Below, in pieces: positions 22,835-35,849 of a stretch of DNA of 64,000 nt; the stretch's first letter is position 1, and each line of letters begins with the position of its first letter. Made by a program: the position numbers and the translations under genes. The notes below the pieces were generated by a model. That model was given only the letters and a program-made list of their open reading frames with translations. It did no database searches and was not told where the DNA came from. The DNA comes from Anodontia alba (lineage: Eukaryota; Mollusca; Bivalvia; Lucinida; Lucinidae): NCBI GenBank assembly GCA_964016985.1, contig OZ024826.1:67920768-67984767 (forward strand), written 5' to 3'.

Positions 22835-24785
22835 ACAAGAGGCCCACGGGCCATGATTCGCTCACCTGAGTGACATAGCCACTGCAGACATGCAGATGTT
22901 ATGCAACATTTTTCCAATCCTATCATCGCAACTAATGAAAATATCATCATTTGAGCAGTTTGTAGTTTTGAAGAAGAATATATGGGCCTGACAGTCAATG
23001 GAGCATGATCATTTGAATAAACTATCAATCACATTTCAACAGAAGGATCAATGTGAAATTTGGTGGAAATTGGCTAAGTGGTTTCTGAAGAATCATGATT
23101 TTATACATGTAAACAGCACAGTGGCAGGGAAATATTATAAATATAAACCAGATGATGGCCATCTTAGTTTTCCAATCAGAACAATTTTAACTACTGTTGA
23201 TCTACAAGTCATTTCGATACTTTCAATATAAATGTATATGGCCCACACAAATAGGGAAGCAAATTTGAGCATTTGAGCAATTTTGGTAGATCTCCTGTCC
23301 CCCGTAATTTGTGCAAAGATTAGGACACAGGGCTTATTTGGTTATGGAATGGAGAAGATTTTTAAAGGTTTTTACCATATATGGGCATGGCAGCCATTTT
23401 GATCAATGGACCATACCCATTTTAGCAAGCTTTCATTCTCCTGCCCACGGAGGCTCCGCATGAAATTTGAGCAACACTGGCCCGGAGGCTTCAGAGGAAA
23501 AGCCATTTGAAATTATCAACATTTTTTCCATACAAATGTATGGGGCCCATACAAATGCATACAGAAGCAAACTTGACATGGCCGTAAAAAGGTTAAATGT
23601 CAATGTATGACAATTATTTTAGCAACTTTGATAGACCGCCCGTTCCAGATGATACTGTATATGCAAAGATTCAGCCACAAGCCATCCTCGGTTTTGGAGA
23701 ATAAGATTTTTAAATGTTTTTTCCCCTGCAAATGCATAAGGAAGCAAACTTGACCTTGCCGTAAAAAGGTAAAATGTCAATGTATGACCATTATTTTAGC
23801 AACTTTGGTAGACCCCCTGTTCCCGATGATTTATGCAAACATTCAGCCCCAAAGCATCCTCGGTTCTAGAGAAGAAGATTTATAAAGGTTTTTACCATAT
23901 ATGGGCATGGCGCCCATTTTGGTCAACTAACCGTGACCATTTTAGCAAAGGTTCAGCCCCAAGGCATTCTCGGTTCCGGAGGAGAAGATTTTTAAAGGTT
24001 TTTACCATATATGGGCGTGGCAGCCATCTTGGTCAACGGACCGCGACCATTTTAGCAATTTTCCGTTCCCCCACCCTAAGAAGGCTCCATATGAAATTTG
24101 AGCAAATTTGGCCCAGAGGCTCCAGAGGAGAAGTTGTTTGAAATTCTGAACATTTTTCCCATACAAATGCATAAGGAAGCAAAATTGACCTTACCGTAAA
24201 AAGGTCAAATGTCAATGTACGACCATTATTTTAGCAATTTTGGTAGCTCTCCTGTTCCCGAAGATATATGCAAAGATTCAGCCATAAGGCATGCTCGGTT
24301 TTGGAGAAGAAGATTTTTAAAGGTCTTTTCCCATACAAATGCATAAGGAAGCAAACTTGACCTTGCCGTAAAAAGGTCAAATGTCAATGTATGACCATTA
24401 TTTTAGCAACATTGGTAGACCCCCTGTCCCCGATGATTTATGTACGACAATTCTTTTAGCAATTTTGGTAGACCTCCCATCTCCAATGATTCCTGCAAAG
24501 GTTCAGCCCCAAGGCATTCTTGGTTCTGGAGGAGAAGATTTTTAAAGGTTTTTACCATATATGGGCATGGCGGCCATCTTGTTCAACGGACCGCGACCAT
24601 TTTAGCAATTTTTCGTTCCCCCACCCTAAGGAGGCTCCACATGAAATTTGAGCAAAATTGGCTCAGCGGTTTCAGAGAAGTCGTTTGAAAATGTTAACGG
24701 ACGGACGGACGGACGCACGGACGGACACACGGACGGATGAAAAGTGATCACAATAGCTCATCCTGAGCAGAGCTCAGGTGAGCTA
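22835..24785 (+). mobile_element. Pearl/Helentron-like element C, 344-bp core
   Basis: The head is ACAAGAGGCCCACGGGCCAT, then GCTCACCTGAG; the 3' end is GAGCAGAGCTCAGGTGAGCT at 24784. The core resembles 15607-17797, with units marked by CCGTAAAAAGGTCAAATGTC, and a GGAC tract lies at 24699-24738. It is inserted into F between AACAATGAA and TTCAATCACACATAATATG, contiguous in the copy near 59370. Closest relative: 33783-35582. Confidence 0.8.
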
Positions 24786-25625
24786 AAAATTCAATCACAC
24801 ATAATATGAAGCCCTTGACCTCAAAGGTCAGGCACAGGTGCAGGGATTGAGGTAAATAAAACTTTAGCCCTATAACTATCACCATATACCAGTGAAATCA
24901 ATCAGTCTATATAATATAAGCAAAAATGACATTTGTATGAAAAGTCTGTGACCTTGACTTAAAAGCCATACCCCAGCTTGGGGATGGTGCCGAGAAAAAC
25001 TTTAGATCTATATATACCATCATGCTTAATATTAATGAAACCAACAAAAGGGTCTTCATAATATAGCTATATAAATTTTAATGAAAATTTTAAGGTGACC
25101 TACCTACTCAATGCCCTCTACATATCGGTAAAGTATCACAAAAATATCTTAAAGAATTTTTAGAGTTATTGCCCACACAAGATTTAAATAACCAAGGGAG
25201 AAAACTGCAGAATGGAGTCAGTTAGAGTGTCTTTCTTGAATGTGATATGCCTACTCAATGTCCTCTACATACTGGTGAAGTATCATAAAAATATCTTAAC
25301 ATGTTTTAAAGTTACGGTTCGCACAAAATTTTTACAATTCTGGAGACAAGGGGAGATAATTCATGGACCAAGTCAGTTAGAGTTGTCTTTCTTGTACCTG
25401 ACACCCCTCCCCTTTTTTTTACTTTTATATGAAATTTCTAAGTCTGTGACCTTGACCTCAAGGTCATACCAAGGGATGGGGATGGTGCTGAGTAAAACTC
25501 TAGACCTATATCTACCAACATGTAAAATATACATGAAATTCCTCAAAGGGTCTTGATGGTATAGCTATATAAACATAAACACAAAAATTTTGACTTATTT
25601 ATGAAAATTCTAAGTCCGTGATCTT

Positions 25626-25918
25626 TGATTGATTGATTGTGTTGGGGTTTAACGACACGTCAACCCTTGAGGGTCATTTTGTGTCGTCTCCCAGAGAAAG
25701 GGAGAAAAGAGATAGAAGAGGGAGTAGAGGAGATGAAAGAGAGGGACAGGGAAGAAAGAGGAACAGGAATGAAAGTGAAGAAACAGAAGAAATAAAAACA
25801 TTCCCCCTCTACCCTTACCCACTACAAGGATAGCAGGCCTTGCCCAACTGTAGGCCAATATCAGTTGGACGCCCCAGTGATGTAAGATACACAGCACCTT
25901 CGCACCACCCGACCACCC
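25626..25918 (-). mobile_element. SINE-sized retroposon, copy 3
   Basis: Flanked by a perfect 16-base target duplication CTAAGTCCGTGATCTT at 25610-25625 and 25919-25934. The tail run is longer here (TGATTGATTGATTG). It is inserted in the core of element F. Confidence 0.9.
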
Positions 25919-26098
25919 CTAAGTCCGTGATCTTGACCCCAAGGTTATCCCCCAGGATAGGGTTGGTGCTGATAAAAACTTAAGCCCTATATCTACCATC
26001 AGGCCAAATATGAATGAAATCTATCAAAGGGTCTTCATAATATAAGGTCTTATAAACTTTAACATAAAAACTTTGACCCTAAGACAAAACAAGAGGAC

Positions 26099-29000
26099 CA
26101 TGATGGTCCTATATCGCTCACCTGATCCAACAGATTTGCATACTTACTGTTGAAGATTCAGCCAAGTTCACTGCTCTAAGATTTATGTATAAATTTTACA
26201 GCCCTGCCCCCCCCCCCCTGCACCCCCCCTCCCCCCCAACACACAAGGCCATGTTTTTTTCTTTTTAACACATCATGGCTTGACTTAATCTTGAAAGGGA
26301 ACATTTCTGCCAAGTTATTTTGAAATTGGTCCAGTGGTTTCTGACAAAAAGATTTTTAAAGTGTTTTATATTGCTATAAAGCCCAACCCCCTAAGGGCCA
26401 TTTTTTTTTTTTTTTTTTGGATGAATCATGACAGCTTGAAGAAACTTGGTAGAGGGTAACCAAAGGAACATTCCTGCCAAGTTAAATTAAAATCAGTTCA
26501 GTGGTTTCTGACAAGAAGATTTTTAAAGTTTTCTATTTAGATCTATAGGGAAAATAAGCCCCACCCCCTAGCAGCCATGTTTTTTTGACAAATCAGGATT
26601 GCTTGAACATTCTTGGTAGAGGGTTACTAAAGCATTATTGAAATCAGTCAGGAAGTATTTGACAAGAAGAATTTTAAAGTTTTCTACACAGATATATATG
26701 GAAAATAAGCCCCACCCCCTGGAGGCCATGTTTTTTGATGTATCATGAAGGCTTGAACAATCTTGGTAAAAGGTCACCAAAGCAACATTCCTGCCAAGTT
26801 ACATTGAACTCAGTCCAACGGTTTCTTAAAAGAAAATTTTTAAAGTTTTTTATATAGATACATAGGGAAAATAAGCCCCGCCCCCTAGCGGCCATGTTTT
26901 TTGACGAATCACGATTACTTGAACAATCTTGGTACAGGGTCACCATGGAAACATTTTTGCCAAGTTATAATGAAATTGGTCCAGTGGTTTCTGACAAGAA
27001 GATTTTTCAAGTTTTCTATAAAGATATATAGGGAAAATAAGCCCCACCCCCTGGCAGCCATGTTTTTTGACAATCCAAATGGCTTGAACAATCTTGGTAC
27101 AGAATCACAAAGGAATATTTCTGCAAAATTATATAGCAATTGGTCCAGTGGTTTCTGACAAGAAGATTTTTTAAGTTTTCTATATAGATATATAGGGAAA
27201 ATGAGCCCCGCCCCCTGGCGGCCATGTTTTTTGACAAATCCAAATGGCTTGAACAATCTTGGAAGAGAGTCACCAAAGGAACATTTCTGCAAAATTATAT
27301 GGAAATCGGTCCAGTGGTTTCAGACAAGAAGATTTTTTAAGTTTTCTATATAGATATATAGGGAAAATAAGCCCCGCCCCCTGGCGGCCATGTTTTTTGA
27401 CTAATCCAAATGGCTTGAACAATCTTAGTAGAAAATCACCAAAGGAACAGTTCTGCAAAATTATATTGAAATCGGTCCAGTGGTTTTTGACAAGAAGATT
27501 TTTAAAGTTTTCTATACAGATATATAGGGAAAATAAGCCCAACCCCCTGGCGGCCATGTTTTTTGACGAATCCAAATGGCTTGAACAATCTTCGTAGAGG
27601 ATCACCAAAGGAACATTCCTGCAAAATTATATGGAAATCGGTCCTGTGGTTTCTGACAAGAAGACTTTTAAAGTTTTCTACATAGATATATAGGGAAAAT
27701 AAGCCCCGCCCCCTTGCGGCCATGTTTTTTGACGAATCCAAATGGCTTGAACAACCTTGGTAGAGGATCACCAAAGAAACAGTTCTGCAAAAGTATATGG
27801 AAATCGGTCCAGTGGTTTCTGACAAGAAGATTTTTTAAGTTTTCTATATAGATATATAGGGAAAACAAGAGGACCATGATGGTCCTATATCGCTCACCTG
27901 ACCAAACAGATTTGCATATTTACTGTTGAAGTTTCAGCCAAGTTCACTGCTCTAGGATTTTTGTATAAACTTTATAGCACTAACCACCCCAACCCCCCTC
28001 CACCACACCCCTGGCCATGTTTTTTTTACAAATCTTGACGACCTGAACTGATTCTTAAAAGAGGGTCACCAAAGGAACATTTCTGCCAAGTTATATTGAA
28101 ATTGGTCCAGTGGTTTAAAAAGTTTTATATAGCTATAAAGCCCTACGCCCTAACGGCCATGTTTTTTGACGAATCATGACAGCTTGAACAAACTTGGTAG
28201 AGGGTCACCAAAGGAACATTCCTACCAAGTTATATTGAAATCTGTTCAGTGGTTTCTGACAAGAAGATTTTTAAAGTTTTCTATTTAGATATATAGGGAA
28301 AACAAGCCCCACCCCATGGCACAATGTTTTTTGACGAATCATGATTGCTAGTACAATCTTGATAGAGGTTCACCAAAGCAACATTCCAGGCAAGTAATAT
28401 TGAAATCAGTCATGGGGTATGTGACAAGAAGAATTTTAAAATTTTCTATGCAGATATATATGAAAAATAAGCCCCACCCCCCTGTGGGCCATGGTTTTTG
28501 ATGTATCATGAAGGCTTGAACAATCTTGGTAGAAGGTCATTAAAGCAACATTCCTGCCGTTACATTGAACTCGGTCCAACTGTTTCTTACGAGAAGATTT
28601 TTAAAGTTTTCTATATAGGGAAAATAACACCGCCCCCTAGTGCCAAGTTGTATTGAAATCGGTCCATTGGTTTCTGAAAAGAAGATTTTTAAAGTTTTAT
28701 ATATAAATATATAGGGAAAATAAGCCCTGCCCCAGGCAGCCATGTTTTTGACGAATCATGATTACTTGAACAATCTTATTAGAGGGTCACCAAGGAAAAA
28801 TTTCTGCAGTTATAATGAAATCGGTTCAGTGGTTTCTAACAAGAAGAGTTTTAAAGTTTTCTATATAGATATATAAGGAAAATAAGCCCTGACTCCTGGC
28901 GGCCATGTTTTTTGACGAATCATGACGGCTTGGAACAATCTTGATAGAGGGTTACATAAGAAACATTCCTGCAAAGTTACATTGAAATCGGTCAAGTGCT

Positions 29001-30578
29001 TTCTGAAAAGACTATTAAAATTTTCTATATAGATAAATTATATAGGAAAATAAGCCCGCCCCCTAGCGGCCATGTTTTTTGACAAATCATAACGGCTTGA
29101 ACAATCTTGGTAAAGGGTCACCAAGGAAACATTTCTGCGAAGTTATATTGAAATCAGTCCTGTGGTTTCTGACGACAAGATTTTTTCAAGTTTTCTATAC
29201 AGAATTATATCGAAAATAAGCCCCACACCCCCTAGCGGCCATGTTTTTTGACAAATCATGTCGGCTTGAACAATCTTGATAGAGGGTCACTAAGGAAACA
29301 TTTCTGCCAAGCTATATTGAAATCGGTCCAGTCGTTTATGACAAGAAGATTTTTAAAGTTTTCTACATAGGGAAAATTAACCCCGCCCCCTAGCGGCCAT
29401 GTTTTTTAACGAATCATGGCAGCTTGAACAATCTTGCAAAAGGATCACCAAAGGAACATTTCTGCAAAATCATATGGAAATCGGTCCAGTGGTTTCTGAC
29501 AAGAAGATTTTTAAAGTTTTCCATAAAGATATATAAGGAAAATAAGCCCCGCCCCCCCTGGCGGCCATGTTTTTTGACAAATCCAAATGGCTTGAACAAT
29601 CTTGCAACAGGATCACCAAAGGAACATTTCTGCAAAATCATATGGAAATCGGTCCAGTGGTTTCTGACAAGAAGATTTTTAAAGTTTTCTATACAGATAT
29701 ACAGTGAAAATAAGCCCCGCCCCCTGGCGGCCATGTTTTTTGACAAATCCAAATGGCTTGAACAATCTTGGTACAGGATCACCAAAGGAACATTTCTGCA
29801 AAATTATATGGAAATCGGTCCAGTGGTTTCTGACAAGAAGATTTTTAAAGTTTTCTATATAGATATATAGGGAAAATAAGTCCCGCCCCCTGGTGGCCAT
29901 GTTTTTTGACGAATCCAAATGGCTTGAACAATCTTGGTAGAGGATCACCAAAGGAACATTTTTGCAAAATTATATTGAAATCGGTCCAGTGGTTTCAGAC
30001 AAGAAGATTTTTAAAAGTTTTCTATATAGATTATATAGGGAAAATAAGCCCCGCCCCCTGGCGGCCATGTTTTTTGACGAATCCAAATGTCTTGAACAAT
30101 CTTTGTAGAGGATCACCAAAGGAACATTTCTGCAAAATTATATTGAAATCGGTCCAGTGGTTTCGGACAAGAAGATTTTTAAAGTTTTCTATATAGATAT
30201 ATAGGGAAAATAAGCCCCGCCCCCTGGCCGCCATGTTTTTTGACGAATCCGAATAGCTTGAACAATCTTGGTAGAGGATCACCAAAGGAACATTTCTGCA
30301 AAATTATATTGAAATCGGTCCAGTGGTTTCTGACAAGAAGATTTTTTAAGTTTTTAGTTAAAAAATCTATTTTAGCTCCTGTGACCTAGATATGCAACGG
30401 ACCAGAACCATTTGAACAACTTTGAAAGAGGACCAACCAAGGATCATTCCTGTGAAGTTTGGTCAAAATCCAATCAGTGGTTTAGGAGGAGATGTTGTTT
30501 AAAGATTGTGGACGGACGGACGGACATACGGACGACGACGACGACGACGACGGACGGTGAGTGATCACAAAAGCTCAC

Positions 30579-30609
<31 letters not shown>

Positions 30610-31153
30610 CCCCACCCCCTGGCGGCCATGTTTTTTGACGAATCCAAATGGCTTGAACAATCTTGGCAGAGGATCACCAAAGGAATATTTCTGCAAAATT
30701 ATATTGAAATCGGTCCAGTGGTTTCTGACAAGAAGATTTTTAAAGTTTTCTATATAGATAATATAGGGAAAATAAGCCCCGCCCCCTGATGGCCATGTTT
30801 TTTGACGAATCCAAATGGCTTGAACAATCTTGGTAGAGGGTCACCAAAGGAACATTTCTGCAAAATTATATGGAAATCGGTCCAGTGGTTTCTGACAAGA
30901 TTTTTTAAGTTTTTAGTTAAAAAATCTATTTTTAGCTCCTGTGACCTAGATATGCAATGGACCGGAACCATTTGAACAACTTTGAATGAGGACGAACCAA
31001 GGATCATTCCTGTGAAGTTTGGTGAAAATCCAATCAGTGGTTTAGGAGGAGATGTTGTTTAAAAATTGTGGACGGACAGACGGACGACGATGACGACGAC
31101 GGACGGTGGGTGATCACAATAGCTCACCTTGAGCCTTAGGCTCAGGTGAGCTA
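26099..31153 (+). mobile_element. Pearl/Helentron-like element G, 166-bp core, self-nested
   Basis: The head ACAAGAGGACCATGATGGTC contains the palindrome AGGACCATGATGGTCCT, then GCTCACCTGA. The core units are 164-166 bases (GCCATGTTTTTTGA at 27057, 27221, 27387, 27553). A distinct pre-terminal block (CTCCTGTGACCTAGATATGC), GGAC/GAC repeats at 31070-31107, and a hairpin ending GCTCAGGTGAGCTA at 31153 close it. A C-rich tract lies at 26204-26236. A second copy of the same family is inserted at 27865-30604. Open frames up to 148 codons are repeat translation. Confidence 0.82.
27865..30604 (+). mobile_element. Pearl/Helentron-like element G', nested in its own family
   Basis: It has the same head palindrome as G, 166-base core units and the same pre-terminal block at 30370-30510. 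A trinucleotide GAC run lies at about 30532-30553, and it ends GCTCAGGTGAGCTA at 30604. It is inserted within the sequence ATATAGGGAAAATAAGCCCC of the outer element: the left flank ends ATATAGGGAA at 27864 and the right flank resumes AAAAGCCCCACCCCC. Confidence 0.85.
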
Positions 31154-31666
31154 AAAAAGTATGAGACGACTAATACTTCAACGGATGGACGGACAGACGA
31201 ACAGATTCCTTGCTGATAGCTATATCTGCTCAACTTTTCAGTTAGGGGATAATGAAATTTAACAAAAGGTCTTGATGATATGGCTATATAAACTTTAACA
31301 CAAAATTTTTTACTTTTATATGAAAATTCTAAGTCTGTGACCTTGACCTCAGTCATACCCGGGTGGGGATCATGCTGAGTAAGACTCTAGGCTGATATCT
31401 ACCAACATGTCAAATATAAATGAAATTCCTCAAGGGTCTTGAATGAGGATAGCTATATAAACTTAAACACAAAAAACTTTGACTTTTTTTATGAAAATTC
31501 TGTCCGTGACCTTGACCCCAAGGTCACCCCCGGGGTGGGGATGGTGCTGATAAAAACTTTAGACCTATATCTACCATCATGCCAAAGAGGAATGAAATCC
31601 ATCAAAGGGTCTTCAAAATATGAGGTCTTATAAACTTTAACGCAAAAACTTTGACCATGTGATGGA

Positions 31667-31735
31667 AAGACGAATGAACGATCGAACATACAAACGAACG
31701 AACGAAGGTACGTATGAACGAACGAACGGACGGAA
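31667..31735 (+). repeat. GAAC-rich microsatellite
   Basis: Degenerate (GAAC)n tract just before the 3' hairpin of element F; the homologous element carries a similar tract at about 61962-62010. Confidence 0.85.
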
Positions 31736-31781
31736 AAGCGAAAACTATATACCCCCACATACTTCGTATGTCAGGGGTATA

Positions 31782-33152
31782 ACAAAAAAAAAAAAAATAA
31801 AAATAAAAACAAAAAAAATGGCATCAAGTGAGTCACTGGAAGAAACAAATATTGAAAGAGGTAAAAAATTCATTGGAAGAAACAATGACTGAAAGAAAAA
31901 GAACAAAATTATTTACACTATAGGAGATCAAAACAATTCTGATAGGTGGACCAATTTAATAATAATTATTTTAGCTTGCCAAGAACTACATTGGTCAGTT
32001 GATGCCCATTTTGTTGTTTGGTCATCAGGGCACCATTCTCATTCAGATCCCCTCTGTCAGTCATTCGGAACACCTGTTGCTATGCAACCTCATTTAGGTG
32101 TCAACAACCAACTTCAGCAAAGTGGAAAAATTTCTTCCAATGTATTGTGAAAATATCTGTCTTACATCTTGTTTAAAAGAGTTAAAAACAATTGCTTAAA
32201 ACCTTTACCTCTCTCTGGGCTAATTAAGCAGACAACAAACTGGTGATATTTTTCCCGCCAGAAAACAGGTTTTGATATTTCATGCAAACTGTCTCTGGAA
32301 GAAACAATTTGCACGAAATGTAAAAACCTGTTTTCGGGGAAAAATATTGTCTACTTTACCTAGAGTGCTAACCATTAAGAATGCTTAAAATTTGTTGTGC
32401 TGTAGGATGTAATAAACAACATGATGAACCGTCTTGCAGTAACTTTTAACATGATTCCATTGGCAAATTTGAAAAGATTAAATTTTGATCATTGTGTGAA
32501 TGCTTGCAAGCGTGAATAAAGATGCTGGGTTTAGACTGATCTGGGTCTACACTGTTTGCTCACACGTAGAGATCTGTTGGAAAACTTAGAATCATTACGA
32601 TTCACCGTAGTTATCTCAAGAAGATTTTGTATAACAGAAAAATAGCTATAACTATCCTATAATATGAAAAAGGCTTACTTCTTGGAAATACAAACTACAA
32701 AATATGCAAGGGTGGCAAGTGCCCCAATATATTTTCTCTGATTATCAGAATTTTTTTTCTTCTTTTTTTTTATTCTCCCCATCACATGATGCACAGAGGG
32801 TCGGGGAGGGCCATCCCTCCATGCATCTTACAATATATTGTTAACATACATACACTATACAGAACTCTGCTTAATGACATTATAATAAATCTACTATATA
32901 TATTTCTAATCATCACCCCAAATACTACATTATCTCAAACACACTAATTCCTCAACAAACAGTCCTCCTCAACACTCACTGATGCACCCGAAATATGTAG
33001 GATGAGTGGCCAACATTGGAGCCAAAAAAAGATCTTGCATTCTGATGTTGGTCCATATGTCTGCCCAGGTTTCACTTTCCCAATACACTGGGGGTAATCG
33101 CAGCAGTTACTAGCTCTTCAGGTTCAAAGCTGGCCTATTAGCATATACAAAA
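31782..33152. other. Mostly unique DNA with a 45-bp hairpin
   Basis: An A-rich run at 31782-31815 is followed by AT-rich DNA without a clear gene. TGGAAGAAACAA occurs at about 31838, 31874 and 32294. An imperfect inverted repeat occupies 32244-32292 and 32304-32348 around AAAACAGGTTTT. At 32080-32092 is GTTGCTATGCAAC, a palindrome similar to an RFX X-box. TGATCTGGGTCTACACTGTT at 32537 belongs to a motif repeated in the 38-41 kb region. Confidence 0.55.
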
Positions 33153-33345
33153 ACAAGAGCTCCGCCAAGCGGGGCATTATACGCCCGTGGCAAGTAATAA
33201 GATGTAGCACATAAACTGGCTCCTGCATAATTCAGTGCTCCGGATATAAACTGTAAGTGGAATTACAAAAAAAAAAAAATAATAAAAAAAAAATTCATTG
33301 GGGCATATCTCTGCTGATATTTAGTGAACTGTAACCTAAGGGTCC
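33153..33345 (+). mobile_element. 5' fragment of a family-4 element
   Basis: Starts ACAAGAGCTCCGCCAAGCGG with hairpin CCGC-CAA-GCGG, then TTATACGCCCG. That word is the reverse complement of the family-4 3' end (CGGGCGTATAAAAA) seen on the minus strand at 51287. Core-like sequence (TCTCTGCTGATATTTAGTGA) reaches 33330. The rest is missing. Confidence 0.6.
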
Positions 33346-33782
33346 AAGCTGGCCCAGAAATTGAGGGAGAAGTTACTTCACCCTCCTGGGAAAATAGGGA
33401 GAAGTTTGTTACTTCTAGGGAGAAGTGCTTTCTGACGGAGGACACAATACAAAAGCATGGCTATATTATAAGCTCATATGAGCTGATTTGTTTTTCCTAT
33501 ACTTCAATATTGGACCAAAACAAAAATAAACAACCAAAAAAAAAAAAAAAAAAATGCTGCAAGAAATTTTTTTGTAAACCTTAAACTTGTTTAATACTGA
33601 TTTTATTTTTGTTCTTCAAGGGAGCCAAATCAGAAGAGTATAAAAAAAAAAAAAAAAATTCAAAAAGAATTATGTATTTATAATCTTTTAAAGACACACA
33701 CAAACATATATATACATACACAAACATATATGTGACAATTTTTGTCTTTACAAAGTACATTTAGACATTATCATATAACAAA
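33346..33782. other. Low-complexity AT-rich DNA
   Basis: Contains poly-A runs near 33537-33554 and 33641-33657, an (AC/AT)n stretch at 33692-33732, and three GGGAGAAGT repeats at 33366-33430. No gene seen. Confidence 0.6.
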
Positions 33783-35582
33783 ACAAGAGGCCCATGGGCC
33801 ACGGTTCGCTCACCTGAGTGACATAGCCACTGCAGACATGCAGATGTTATGCAACATTTTTCCAATCCTATCATCGCAACTAATGAAAATATCATCATTT
33901 GAGCAGTTCTTAGTTTTGAAGAAGAATATATGGGCCTGACAGTCAATGGAGCATGATCATTTGAATAAACTAACAATCACATTTCAACAGAAGGATCAAT
34001 GTGAAATTTGGTGGAAATTGGCTAAGTGGTTTCTGAAGAATCATGATTTTATACATGTAAACAGTACAGTGGCATAGAAATATTATAAATATAAACCAGA
34101 TGATGGCCATCTTAGATTTCCAATCAGAACAATTTTAACTACTGTTGATCTACAAGTCACTTTCAATATAAATGTATATGGCCCATACAAATGGGGAAGC
34201 AAATTTGACCTTGGAGGTAAAAAGGTCAAATGTCAACATGGAACCATCATTTTGGTAGATCTCCTGTCCCCCATAATTTGTGCAAAGATTAGGACCCAGG
34301 GCTTATTTGGTTATGGAGAAGAAGATTTTTAAAGGTTTTAAACATATATGGGCATGGCAGCCATTTTGATCAATGGACCATACCCATTTTAGCAATCTTT
34401 CATTCTCCTGCCCACGGAGGCTCCGCATGAAATTTGAGCAACACTTGCCCGGAGGCTTCAGAGGAAAAGCCATTTGAAATTATCAACATTTTTTCCATAC
34501 AAATGTATGGGGCTCATACAAATGCATACAGAAGCAAACTTGACCTCGCCGTAAAAAGGTTAAATGTCAATGTATGACAATTATTTTAGCAACTTTGGTA
34601 GACCACCCGCTCCAGATGATATATGCAAAGATTCAGCCATAAGCCATCCTCAGTTTTGGAGGATAAGATTTTTAAATGTTTTTTCCCATACAAATGCATA
34701 AGGAAGCAAACTTGACCTTGCCGTAAAAAGGTCAAATGTCAATGTCTGACCATTATTTTAGCAACTTTGGTAGACCCCCTGTCCCCGATGATTTATGCAA
34801 ACATTCCGCCCCAAAGCATCCTCGGTTCTAGAGAAGAAGATTTTTAAAGGTTTTTACCATATATGGGCATGGCGGCCATCTTGGTCAACAAACCGTGACC
34901 ATTTTAGCAATCTTTTGTTCCCCCTACCTACGGAGGCTCCATATGAAATTTGAGCAAAATTGGCCAAGAGGCTCCAGAGGAGAAGTTGTTTGAAATTCTG
35001 AACATTTTTCCCATACAAATGCATAAGGAAGCAAAATTGACCTTACCGTAAAAAGGTCAAATGTCAATGTACGACCATTATTTTAACAATTTTGGTAGCC
35101 CTCCTGTTCCCGAAGATATATGCAAAGATTCAGCCATAAGGCATGCTCGGTTTTGGAGAAGAAAATTTTTAAAGGTTTTTCCCATACAAATGCATAGGGA
35201 AGCAAACTTGACCTTGCCATAAAAAGGTCAAACATCAACGTACGACAATTCTTTTAGCAATTTTGGTAGACCTCCCGTCCCCGATGATTCCTGCAAAGGT
35301 TCAGCCCCAACGCATTCTCGGTTCTGGAGGAGAAGATTTTTAAAGATTTTTACCATATATGGGCGTGGCGGCCACCTTGGTCAACGGACCGCGACCATTT
35401 TAGCAATTTTTTGTTCCCCCACCCTAAGGAGGCTCCATAAGAAATTTTTAGCAAAATTGGCTCAGCAGCTTCAGAGGAGAAGTCGTCTGAAAATGTTAAC
35501 GGAAGGACGCACGGACTGACGGATGGACGACGGATGAAAAGTGATCACAATAGCTCATCCTGAGCAGAGCTCAGGTGAGCTA
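33783..35582 (+). mobile_element. Pearl/Helentron-like element D, 344-bp core
   Basis: The head ACAAGAGGCCCATGGGCCAC has the perfect palindrome GGCCCATGGGCC, then GCTCACCTGAG. It is a close relative of 22835-24785 over its length (for example TTTGAGCAGTTCTTAGTTTTG and CCGTAAAAAGGT blocks) and ends with a short GGAC-like tract (35500-35532) and hairpin GAGCAGAGCTCAGGTGAGCT. Non-coding. Confidence 0.82.
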
Positions 35583-35849
35583 AAAATAGTAGTTTCTCAT
35601 AATTTTGTGACAACTTTTTTGCAATAATATATCAAGAGCAGATCTATCCAAGAAGATATTAATGTCACATGCTATATTTAGTACTGTGATTTTCTTTCAT
35701 AATTCACAGGTTTGTAGCCCTGGGTGGGTTATATTTTTTTTAACTTTTACATATGAATATAAATTAAAGGTATCTAAGACTTTGTATACTATAGTGTCAG
35801 AACTGTTTTAATTATATAAAAAAGACAAAAAAAACGGAACTCATTTCTC
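35583..35849. other. AT-rich spacer downstream of LINE 1
   Basis: No repeat unit or open frame recognised; it may include the 3' untranslated end of the minus-strand LINE that follows. Confidence 0.45.

Larger units (their letters stand above)
22708..31781 (+). mobile_element. Family-2 Helentron-like element F, three insertions
   Basis: The head reads ACTAGACAAAGTGCCCAGTG GGCCAC, then the word GTATACCCC. The 3' end at 31748-31781 is a hairpin TATACCCCCACATACTTCGT / ATGTCAGGGGTATAA. F-derived sequence is at 22708-22834, 24786-26098 and 31154-31781; the gaps are filled by elements C (22835-24785) and G (26099-31153), and a SINE at 25626-25918. Core repeats of about 175 bases contain TGACCTTGACCTCAAGGTCA-like palindromes. 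The homologous element at 59248-62071 lacks C, G and this SINE, so it gives the empty sites. Confidence 0.8.

Noticed and set aside
26915..30285. Numerous 80-148 codon open frames on both strands
   Set aside because: All are translations of the 166-base repeat of elements G and G'; similar peptides recur in shifted frames.
32080..32092. RFX X-box GTTGCTATGCAAC
   Set aside because: One base shorter than the usual 14-base site and isolated, with no gene start recognised nearby; chance is likely.
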